Positions 8,750 to 16,221 of a stretch of 56,411 bases of DNA are shown one piece after another; the stretch's first letter is position 1; the number at the start of each line of letters is the position of its first letter. A model generated the notes under the pieces. The model did not search any database. It saw nothing but the letters and a program-made list of their open reading frames with translations, and had not been told where the DNA came from. Made by a program: the position numbers and the translations under genes. The stretch covers positions 1 through 56,411 of the forward strand of contig JAHZKP010000106.1 in assembly GCA_022600345.1 (NCBI GenBank). The letters run 5' to 3'. Origin of the DNA: Alphaproteobacteria bacterium (GTDB lineage Bacteria > Pseudomonadota > Alphaproteobacteria > Rhizobiales > Hyphomicrobiaceae).

Positions 8750-10348
8750 TCACCAAAAAAGTATTGTTCGAATAAACGCCCAACTGGGGATCTCGAGTAA
8801 CCTTGAATAAAGCATAACGATAAGAAAAAGCGCGCCGAATGACAGTGTTGTCAAATAGGCAGCCATTCTTTCGCGTGCGACGGCAACCCAGCCCAATTGA
8901 TCCATGCCCTGTTTCTGATTGCCGCGGTTTGCCCACTTCTGCTTGGCCAATCGCCAGATCATGTAAACCTTGACCATCGCATTCAGAAGCTGGTTGGCAT
9001 AAAGCGTCCAGACGTAGCCCAGGTCGATTTTGGGAGCGTAGGTGAACAAAACCAGCGAAAGAAGCATGCGGGTGACGGCGATGAAGATGATGTAGGACAA
9101 CAGGAAGGGCAGGCCGACCTTCAGGGTGCCGGCGATCGCCAGCAACGGGCTGAACAACATCGTCCACATGGCAATGCGCTGATCGACCAGGCACCACCAG
9201 ATGAAGAATGGCATCCGCGTGGGGCCAAGCATGATTGCGCGCTGGCCGTTGCGCAGCATGTTGCCCGACCATCGCCTGAGGTTTTCGACCATGCGCTGAT
9301 AACCCGAGCCCTCGACAACCTCGATGGTTGTACCGGCGGCATCAGGCACATAGGTCATCTTTACGCCGTGGCGCAGCAGGCAGTACCAGGTGCTCTTGTC
9401 GTCTCCCGACAGGAAGCGAAACGTTCCCCACAGCCAATGGGTGAGAAAGTCGGCTTCCTGCAAGCGGATGAACTCATTTGTCAGCATGTATTTGGCACGG
9501 AAGACCGAAAAGCGGCCCGTCAGGGTCAACACACGGTTGGAGAGCGCGTGGCTCTGCATCGCCATGCGGCGCTGGGAAAAGCGCATGTCGAGCCACGACT
9601 TCATCCACTTGGGGCCTTCGACATCGACATATTCGTCGGTCGTCAGGGCGTGCAGTTCGCGGTCCATCTCGAACAGCGGAAAACACTTGCGCATCATGCC
9701 GGGATGAATGACGAAGTCGCCGTCCATGAAGATGACGAGATCGTCGTCACCCAGACCGGCGCGCGACATGGCGCGCAGAATAAGTGCGATGGCGACCCGC
9801 TTGCCGGGCTGGTTCTGGCGGATTATGCGCAGCGTTATATCGCAATCTGCACCGACCAGCTTGAGGTGTTCGGCGATCTGGCGTTCATCTTCTGCCTCGC
9901 TTGATCCCAGCCAGATGGTGGCGGGAACGCCGCATTCGCGGATATCGCGAACCAGGCCGCGGATCACGGCTTCGGATATTTCGCGGTGCTCGCGAAACGT
10001 CGTCATCTGGATATGGATATGGCGGGGACGCCAGCCTGAGTCCCAGACTGCTGCTGCCCTGTCGCGCATCTTGGGATAGGTGATGTTGGCGAAAATCAGC
10101 GCGCGCAACCAGTGGTTCGCCCACCAAAGGTAGCGCCAGATACCAAGGATTCCGATGACATAGACAAAGTCGCGAACCTGCGGATCCCAGATCGAGTTGG
10201 GCAGCAAATTCAACAGGATGAAGCAGACCGCGAAGTAACAGACGATCTGGAACTGGGCGGCGACCGTCCACTTTTCCCGGAACGGCTTATAGGCCGTCTG
10301 GGTCAAATCTATTGGTGAGGTAAACTGAGCCAAACCGGGTCCCCTCAC
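8750..10348 (-). CDS. alg8: Alg8-like processive glycosyltransferase (polyuronate synthase catalytic subunit)
   Basis: This 532-residue inner-membrane GT2 polymerase is expected to join GDP-activated mannuronate units and thread the chain through the membrane. Two N-terminal membrane segments (~30-50, 60-80) precede the GT domain: DGD at 209-211, TTDE at 236-239, LTLTGRFSVFRA at 274-285, GDDKS at 315-319, and RRW at 358-360 in the place of the QxxRW acceptor motif. The C-terminus carries several membrane segments. The conserved phrases FRFLSGDDKSTWY, MTYVPD and DQRIAMW are those of Pseudomonas Alg8 rather than cellulose or hyaluronan synthases. The start is GTG at 10348, sharing four bases with the stop of alg44, so the two are translationally coupled. 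Polymer identity is inferred. Confidence 0.88.
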   Translation of the reverse strand: MRGPGLAQFTSPIDLTQTAYKPFREKWTVAAQFQIVCYFAVCFILLNLLPNSIWDPQVRDFVYVIGILGIWRYLWWANHWLRALIFANITYPKMRDRAAAVWDSGWRPRHIHIQMTTFREHREISEAVIRGLVRDIRECGVPATIWLGSSEAEDERQIAEHLKLVGADCDITLRIIRQNQPGKRVAIALILRAMSRAGLGDDDLVIFMDGDFVIHPGMMRKCFPLFEMDRELHALTTDEYVDVEGPKWMKSWLDMRFSQRRMAMQSHALSNRVLTLTGRFSVFRAKYMLTNEFIRLQEADFLTHWLWGTFRFLSGDDKSTWYCLLRHGVKMTYVPDAAGTTIEVVEGSGYQRMVENLRRWSGNMLRNGQRAIMLGPTRMPFFIWWCLVDQRIAMWTMLFSPLLAIAGTLKVGLPFLLSYIIFIAVTRMLLSLVLFTYAPKIDLGYVWTLYANQLLNAMVKVYMIWRLAKQKWANRGNQKQGMDQLGWVAVARERMAAYLTTLSFGALFLIVMLYSRLLEIPSWAFIRTILFW

Positions 10349-11976
10349 AATGCCAACGAAAGCTTCTGTGCGAGACCCGATAGAAGTGAATTGCGTGTGC
10401 GTTGCTCGAAGATGACGACGACGGGCAGTCCGGAGCGGTAGCGATCATGGTCTTCTAAGACCTTGGGATCGTCGAATTCGATGCGCACCTGGGCGGAGCG
10501 GTCGGTTGGCCCGCGCCATGTGTATCCGGGGTTGGCGCGTTGATCTTGTTCGCGGATAAAGCCGCTGGTGCGGTCAATCGCAGTGATGCGGCCAGTGAGG
10601 CGCTCACCCAGTGCCGGGATGAACAAGAGCGCTTCATCGCCGATGCCGACCTTGGAAATTTCGTCCTGGTTTAAGAAGGCTGTAACCTCGCGGCGGCGTC
10701 GCTGCTCGACAATGGCGACGACATCGCCGCGACGCACGGCGGCGCTGTCATAACGTGGCAGTTTCAGGATTGTGCCGTCGAATGGTGCGCGCACGGCGAG
10801 GTTTTCGCGCAGCCTCATACTCGCGATATAGCGCTGTTGGGCGAGCGCGATCTGGTGCTCGGCGAGGCTCACCTCGGCATCAAGTTCGCCGGACTTGCCG
10901 ATAAGATCGTCGCCTGTGTAAAGGCGCTTGCCGATATTGTCCTTGGCCAAACCGGCGCGGGCGGACAACTCTATGCGGTTCTTGGCGAGTTGTTTTTCGA
11001 GAGTGACCATCCTCTCCAATGCCGCATCGTATCGCGTCGCGGTGGTCAGGCCCTTGTCGAAGAGCACTTTCAGGCGGCGGTGCTGATCGCGGGCCGCCTT
11101 CAAGCTGGCTTCGCTTTCCTCGACGCTCAGGCGGCTTTGCTCGACGTTCTTCATTTCGATGGCGGCAAAGCCCTTGAGGCGGTCCAGTTCATCGGCATGA
11201 CGGCGCTTCAGGTAGATCAGCCGGGCCTTGCGCTCCTTTATCGCGATGTCGGCCAACTCGATCTCGCGCTCCAACTTGCCATCCAGCATGTTCAAGATGA
11301 CATCGCCGGCGCGCACTCTATCGCCCGGCTTGAAGCCCGCCATCTCAACAACCCCATCGACGCGCGCTTCGACGGTTTCGACCGGAGCGCTGATGACGGC
11401 GGTTTGCACTTCCATGCGGAAGAAATTCGAATAGGTGAGGATGCCGGCGTAACTGAAGACGATAATTCCGAGCAGCAGATAGAACGCGCTCATGGCGACG
11501 GTCTTCACGGGCCAGCGGTTGACCGGCATCTTGCTCAGGTCGGGAGGAGGGGCCTTCTTTTCGGCATCCGGTTTCAAAGAAGCTGGCGTGACGGGGACAT
11601 CGATGCGCTGGATGGTGTCATCGATTTCGGAAGTGTGGCCGCGGACCAAATCCTCGATGAAGTGCGACATGAGTTCGCGTTCGCGTTCTCCCAGCTCAAT
11701 GAACTGGCAGGCGAACATGGCGCGCGCGGGATGGGTCCTGACGACTTCGGCGGTTACTGAGAACGCAACGTCGAAGCCCTGGAATGGCAACGTGACCTGG
11801 AGTTGTATTTGAGATCCGACGGAAGGAAGGTCGCCGGGGAAGTTCTCGATCCTGAGGCCGCCGATCGACCAATCAGCCGCACGTACGCGATGACCGCGCA
11901 CCTCCACGAACAAAGGTGCGGTCAGTCGATGGTGCCGCCGCTGATCGGGCCGCTCCCTTTCGATTGTCACCGCCAT
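10345..11976 (-). CDS. alg44: Alg44-like PilZ/membrane-fusion co-polymerase
   Basis: The 543-residue protein begins with a cytoplasmic PilZ domain (~10-110). Both c-di-GMP motifs are present: RxxxR at R13-R17 (RRHHR) and DxSxxG at D35-G40 (DWSIGG). One membrane helix (~155-185, MSAFYLLLGIIVFSYAGILT) leads to a periplasmic HlyD-type region: barrel-sandwich/lipoyl half (ETVEARVDGVVEMAGFKPGDRVRAGDVIL), a long coiled coil (~235-350), and a second half (LAVRAPFDGTILKLPRYDSA). This is the architecture of Alg44, which activates Alg8 when c-di-GMP is bound. It overlaps alg8 by four bases. The ATG at 11976 is the only sensible start. The helical hairpin might dock an outer-membrane partner, none of which is in the window. 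Confidence 0.9.
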   Translation of the reverse strand: MAVTIERERPDQRRHHRLTAPLFVEVRGHRVRAADWSIGGLRIENFPGDLPSVGSQIQLQVTLPFQGFDVAFSVTAEVVRTHPARAMFACQFIELGERERELMSHFIEDLVRGHTSEIDDTIQRIDVPVTPASLKPDAEKKAPPPDLSKMPVNRWPVKTVAMSAFYLLLGIIVFSYAGILTYSNFFRMEVQTAVISAPVETVEARVDGVVEMAGFKPGDRVRAGDVILNMLDGKLEREIELADIAIKERKARLIYLKRRHADELDRLKGFAAIEMKNVEQSRLSVEESEASLKAARDQHRRLKVLFDKGLTTATRYDAALERMVTLEKQLAKNRIELSARAGLAKDNIGKRLYTGDDLIGKSGELDAEVSLAEHQIALAQQRYIASMRLRENLAVRAPFDGTILKLPRYDSAAVRRGDVVAIVEQRRRREVTAFLNQDEISKVGIGDEALLFIPALGERLTGRITAIDRTSGFIREQDQRANPGYTWRGPTDRSAQVRIEFDDPKVLEDHDRYRSGLPVVVIFEQRTRNSLLSGLAQKLSLAL

Positions 11977-12155
11977 AGCAAACGTTACTCAAACATTACT
12001 CAGTGCCAACCATAGTGGCCGTACACGCATAATTTTTCGCACGCCTGCGTTAATGCTGGGTTGTCTGTTGGCAATTGATTGGAGCGCAGTGGTTTGCAAT
12101 GTGCTGCGGATCGCTTCATTTTGAAACGAATTGCAATCAAAGCGGGCTTTTGCGG

Positions 12156-13577
12156 TTACGACAACCTAAAAATCTTTTCCGGATTGAGAATTCCGAGCGG
12201 GTCGAGGGCGGACTTTATTGACGCCATGACATCGACCGCAGCACCCATCTCCTTGCGCAACGAACCGATCTTACCCTGGCCCACGCCGTGTTCTCCGGTG
12301 CAGGTGCCCTCCATTCGAATGGCGCGTTCGGCGAGGCGGTCTGAGAAGGCGAGGATCTTTTGCCGTTCGGCTTCATTTGCTGGGTCATGCAGCGGAAGTG
12401 CATGGAAATTGCCGTCACCCACGTGGCCGACAATCGGGGCTGTCAGACCGGCAGCGGCAATATCGGCCTGGGTCTCAGCGATGCATTCAGCCAGCCGGGA
12501 GACCGGCACGCAGACATCGGTCACCAGCACGGTTCGCCCCGGCCAGGCTTCGCGAATGGCCCAGAGCCCGTCGTGGCGCGCCTTCCAGAGGCGGCGGCGA
12601 TCTTGTTCGTCGCCGGCGCTTTCAAAGCTTACGGCACCTTCGCTGCGCGCCAATTCTTCAAAGGCCGCCGACTGCTCCAAGACAGCATTCCCGGTGCCAT
12701 GAAATTCCAGGAAAAGGGTGGGAATTTCAGGTAGCGACAGGCCTGCGTGGGCGTTAACCGCGCGCAGCGTCAGCGGGTCGAGCAGTTCTATTCGCGCCAG
12801 TCCCAGCCCCATCGCAATCGCCTGCATTGTCACCTGACAGGCCTGGTCGAGGCTTTGAAAGCCCGCAACGGCTGCAATGACGGCTTCTGGGCGCCCGTGT
12901 AGTCTGACGGTTGCCTGGGTGATAATCCCAAGTGTGCCTTCTGAGCCGACCAGCAGGCGCGTCAGGTCGTAGCCGGCGGCCGATTTGCCGGCCCGGCTTG
13001 CGGTGTCGATGACTGTGCCATCGGCCATGACCGCTTGTAGCGAAATGACGTTATCGCGCATGGTTCCGTAGCGAACGGCGGTGGTTCCCGATGCGCGGGT
13101 TGCCGCCATACCGCCGATCGTTGCCTCCTGGGTTCCCGGATCGACGGAAAAGAACAAGCCGGTATCGCGCAGGTGAGAGTTCAAGGCGCCCCTGGTGACG
13201 CCTGCCTCCACCGTGCAATCCAGGTCGCCGGGATTTACGCAAAGTATTGCGTCCATGCCCGACAGATCGAGGGAAATCCCGCCCCATGGGGCGTTGACAT
13301 GGCCTTCCAGTGACGTGCCCGCCCCGAACGGAATGATCGGCATCCGGTATTTCGCGGCAATGGCGACAACTTCGGCCACCTCGCCGGTATCCTGGGCAAA
13401 CACCACAACGTCAGGCGGCTCGGCGGCATGCCATGTCAGGGAGTTGGAGTGCTGGTTGCGGATTCCATCATTGGTCGTCACACGGTCGCCGAAGCGCTTC
13501 ACCAGCCGGGAAATCGCTTCGTGGCGGTCTTGGCTATCTGGGGCGGACATGGGCTGATCGTCGGGCTGGGGTGCCAT
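12156..13577 (-). CDS. FAD-linked oxidase, D-lactate dehydrogenase (cytochrome) type
   Basis: This 473-residue flavoprotein belongs to the FAD_binding_4 / FAD-oxidase C family (GlcD, Dld, LDHD). The FAD domain has PFGAGTSLEGHVNAPWGGISLDLSGM, and VDPGTQEATIGGMAATRASGTTAVRYGTMRDNV, with SEGTLGIITQATVRLHG after it. The C-terminal substrate domain carries GHVGDGNFHALPLHDP and the final TGEHGVGQGKIGSL signature with catalytic histidines. Electrons probably go to a cytochrome or quinone. The ATG at 13577 is preferred (GGAG seven bases upstream); a longer frame to 13682 lacks such a site. The substrate is D-lactate or another 2-hydroxy acid, and glycolate fits a C1 lifestyle but needs GlcE/F, which are absent here. 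Its transcript ends next to alg44, with no evidence of shared function. Confidence 0.85.
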   Translation of the reverse strand: MAPQPDDQPMSAPDSQDRHEAISRLVKRFGDRVTTNDGIRNQHSNSLTWHAAEPPDVVVFAQDTGEVAEVVAIAAKYRMPIIPFGAGTSLEGHVNAPWGGISLDLSGMDAILCVNPGDLDCTVEAGVTRGALNSHLRDTGLFFSVDPGTQEATIGGMAATRASGTTAVRYGTMRDNVISLQAVMADGTVIDTASRAGKSAAGYDLTRLLVGSEGTLGIITQATVRLHGRPEAVIAAVAGFQSLDQACQVTMQAIAMGLGLARIELLDPLTLRAVNAHAGLSLPEIPTLFLEFHGTGNAVLEQSAAFEELARSEGAVSFESAGDEQDRRRLWKARHDGLWAIREAWPGRTVLVTDVCVPVSRLAECIAETQADIAAAGLTAPIVGHVGDGNFHALPLHDPANEAERQKILAFSDRLAERAIRMEGTCTGEHGVGQGKIGSLRKEMGAAVDVMASIKSALDPLGILNPEKIFRLS

Positions 13578-13828
13578 TTGCGGGCTCCAAGTAGGTTTGG
13601 CCCGGCTGAGGCCATGACGCTCCACTACCCTGTGAGAAAGGCGGGCTAGTGCCACGCGGGCAAGTGCCACAATGGCCGCCAACCGCTACGATACGCAAGA
13701 CCGGTAAAGCGATGTGGCCCAGGCGTACTTTTTTTCTCCCTATGCTTGGTCTAAAACGCTTTCAATCGCCTGGGACTATTCGCCAACATACCAGGCGGCA
13801 CCGGTTTTATCAGCATTGGTTTGAGTAC

Positions 13829-15028
13829 ATGTTCCACAGGCTCCGCTTTGTCCTTTCCCTCAGCTTGCTCGTTTCGGGCATCGTCGCCGTCAGCCATGGC
13901 GCCAGTGCAGCCGACCGTTGGGTCCGAATTACCCAGCATTCCATCGACCCTTCCAACCGGGAAGAAATCATCGACCTGAAGAAGGCCAGGGGCTCGTTTG
14001 TCGGCTTCCAATTCCGGGCGCGCCGGGGCCGAATTTCCGTCGAACGCTACACACTGAATTTTCACGATGGCACCAAGCACGATGGCGGCGGAGCGTTCAC
14101 TCTGCGCTCAGGGGAACGCTCCAAGGTGGTGGCGCGCGATGATGCCGAGCGGTTCCCGGATTCGTTGATCGTGACCTATCCGGAGCGTTCCAGGCGGGGG
14201 CGACTTGGGCGGCTCGAATTGTGGGGGCTGCAGTCGCGCTCGGGCCGTAGCGCCAGGCGCCCTGAAAAACTGATGCCCGTTCCCCCGCCGCCGCCACGAG
14301 TGGGACAGGTTGAGCTTTCCACGCCTGAATCGATTTTGATCGCCGGACGGACCGCCGGGCGCGAGGTCAAAGAGGAGACCATCGAAGTTGCCGACACGCT
14401 CGGCAAGTTTAAGCGGCTGCGCCTGGCAGCGCGCGACAGCAGAGTGGAACTGGAGAGGCTGACCGTTGAATTCGACGACAGCACGTCGAAGGAATTCGCC
14501 GCCAAGGGCAAGTTGTTGCCGGAGACCAGCACACCCTGGTTTGATATCGACGGATCGAAGTTCATCAAAAATGTGAAGCTTTCCTTCCGCGAGCCGACCA
14601 GCCTGACGTCGCCTGCGCGCATCGAACTTTATGGCACGCATGCAGATGGCTGGCTTGCGCCGCAGGGAGAAGGTGGCAAGTTTAACGAAGGTTGGGTGCT
14701 GCTGGGCGCACAAACCGCGGGCTATGTCGGGTTCGATACCGATGTCATTCCAGTGGCCGAGCACTCGGCCGGCTTTTCAAAGATCCGCCTCAACGTTCAG
14801 AACCGGGCCATCACGCTCAATCAATTGCGGGTCAAGTACGAAAGCGGCGAAGAGGATATCGTCCCGGTTCGCGCCCGCATCGATGCGGGTGACACTTACG
14901 GACCGATCAGCCTTCGTAACGGCTCAGCCAAGCTGCGCCAGATCGAAGCGCGATATCGCAGCCGGGTGATTGACAAGGCGATGCAGGCCAAGGGCGCGGC
15001 CGTCGTTCAAATCTGGGCGAAGCGTTAG
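13829..15028 (+). CDS. Secreted protein with three DUF2541-like beta repeats
   Basis: The ATG at 13829 gives 399 residues with a clear signal peptide (FVLSLSLLVSGIVAVSHGASA); the frame is open further upstream but without signal-like sequence. The mature part holds three repeats of the same ~90-residue pattern: an LxxQT/HxxD-type strand, a ~20-residue step, then (F)KxxRLxxR...VELxxLxVxFxxG (FKRLRLAARDSRVELERLTV and FSKIRLNVQNRAITLNQLRV). The third copy matches the DUF2541 pattern best (WVLLGAQTAGYVGFDTDVIPV ... ELYGTHA before it). A proline-rich linker (VPPPPPRVG) follows repeat one. The function is unknown; a periplasmic binding role is plausible. It ends two bases before prmB, so the two are probably co-transcribed. 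Confidence 0.75.
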   Translation: MFHRLRFVLSLSLLVSGIVAVSHGASAADRWVRITQHSIDPSNREEIIDLKKARGSFVGFQFRARRGRISVERYTLNFHDGTKHDGGGAFTLRSGERSKVVARDDAERFPDSLIVTYPERSRRGRLGRLELWGLQSRSGRSARRPEKLMPVPPPPPRVGQVELSTPESILIAGRTAGREVKEETIEVADTLGKFKRLRLAARDSRVELERLTVEFDDSTSKEFAAKGKLLPETSTPWFDIDGSKFIKNVKLSFREPTSLTSPARIELYGTHADGWLAPQGEGGKFNEGWVLLGAQTAGYVGFDTDVIPVAEHSAGFSKIRLNVQNRAITLNQLRVKYESGEEDIVPVRARIDAGDTYGPISLRNGSAKLRQIEARYRSRVIDKAMQAKGAAVVQIWAKR

Positions 15029-15030
15029 GC

Positions 15031-15966
15031 ATGGCCAGCGTCACCGACGGAGCCCGGCGCGAAGACATCCGACAGGCGGCAGGCGAACTCATCACCGTTC
15101 GCGACTGGTTGCGCTATTCGGTTTCGCAATTCCAGAACAGCGGGCTGGTGTTCGGACATGGTAGCGCCAATGCCGTGGATGAAGCGGCCTATCTTATCCT
15201 GGCAACGCTCCACCTTCCCATCGACAACATCGATCCCTGGCTTGATGCGCGCCTGACCAAGCCTGAGCGCGACCGTATCGCCGATATCGTTGCGCGGAGG
15301 ATCGAAACGCGAAAACCAGCCAGCTATCTGACGGGCGAGGCCTGGATCGGTCCCTACCGGTTCTCGGTTGACGAGCGGGTCATTATTCCGCGCTCGTTTA
15401 TCGGGGAATTGATCGCCGGAGGGATTAGCCAGATCGTCGACACTGACCAACCCGTCGATCGCGTCCTCGATCTATGTACGGGCTCGGGCTGCCTTGCGAT
15501 CCTGCTGGCCGAAGAGTTTCCAGGCGCCCACGTTGTTGGCGCCGAAATCTCTGCCGATGCGCTGGAGGTGGCGCGCGGAAACGTTCGCGACTATGGCTTG
15601 GAAGACCGGCTGACACTCGTGCAATCAGACCTTTTCGAGGGGTTGGCAGGCCAGCGTTTCGACCTGATCATCTCCAACCCGCCTTATGTAACGGCGGCAT
15701 CGGTCGACGCGTTCCCGCCCGAATACGACGCCGAACCAGTACTCGCGCATGCGGGAGGGGAAGACGGCCTCGATCTCGTACGGCGGATCTTGTCCAGGGC
15801 TGGAGAGCACTTGAACGACGGCGGTATGATCGTCGTCGAGATCGGACAGGCGCGGGAAGACTTGGACTCCAGTTATCCGGACACCGCCTTCCAGTGGCTC
15901 GATACCGAATTCAGCCAAGCAGAGGTCTTCAGCCTGAGGAAAGAGCAGTTGCCGCAGGCAACATAA
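15031..15966 (+). CDS. prmB: 50S ribosomal protein L3 N5-glutamine methyltransferase PrmB
   Basis: This 311-residue HemK-family enzyme transfers a methyl group from SAM to a glutamine side chain. The N-terminal helical domain includes RDWLRYSVSQFQNSGLVFGHG and NAVDEAAYLIL, which are PrmB-specific rather than PrmC-specific. The SAM motif is VLDLCTGSGCLAILLA (~149-164), and the catalytic NPPYV follows at ~212-216 (FDLIISNPPYVTAASV). Residue A-G-G-E-D-G-L is the usual post motif. It starts two bases after the upstream secreted-protein gene and ends convergent to ppc. Annotation as PrmB rather than PrmC (release-factor methylase) rests on the N-terminal phrase and is likely but not proven. Confidence 0.9.
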   Translation: MASVTDGARREDIRQAAGELITVRDWLRYSVSQFQNSGLVFGHGSANAVDEAAYLILATLHLPIDNIDPWLDARLTKPERDRIADIVARRIETRKPASYLTGEAWIGPYRFSVDERVIIPRSFIGELIAGGISQIVDTDQPVDRVLDLCTGSGCLAILLAEEFPGAHVVGAEISADALEVARGNVRDYGLEDRLTLVQSDLFEGLAGQRFDLIISNPPYVTAASVDAFPPEYDAEPVLAHAGGEDGLDLVRRILSRAGEHLNDGGMIVVEIGQAREDLDSSYPDTAFQWLDTEFSQAEVFSLRKEQLPQAT

Positions 15967-16221
15967 TCTGCCGTGCTCGGTAAGCCGGGCTTGTCGTCTT
16001 GGTCATTGACTTGCCATTCAACAAATCGGACGATCCGGGAATGTCCGATAACATCCCCCGCCGACCGTCCTACCGTCGCTCTCATCAATTGCACCTCAAC
16101 CTAGCGCAACGGCCGTTCTTTTGCTGCGGCTGCATCGGGCTGGGCGTTGAAGACGCACGCCGGCTCAGGCGCGTCGTGGCGCTGACCAACGCGATCATGA
16201 AAAGCTGGCGTTGAAGGCCGT

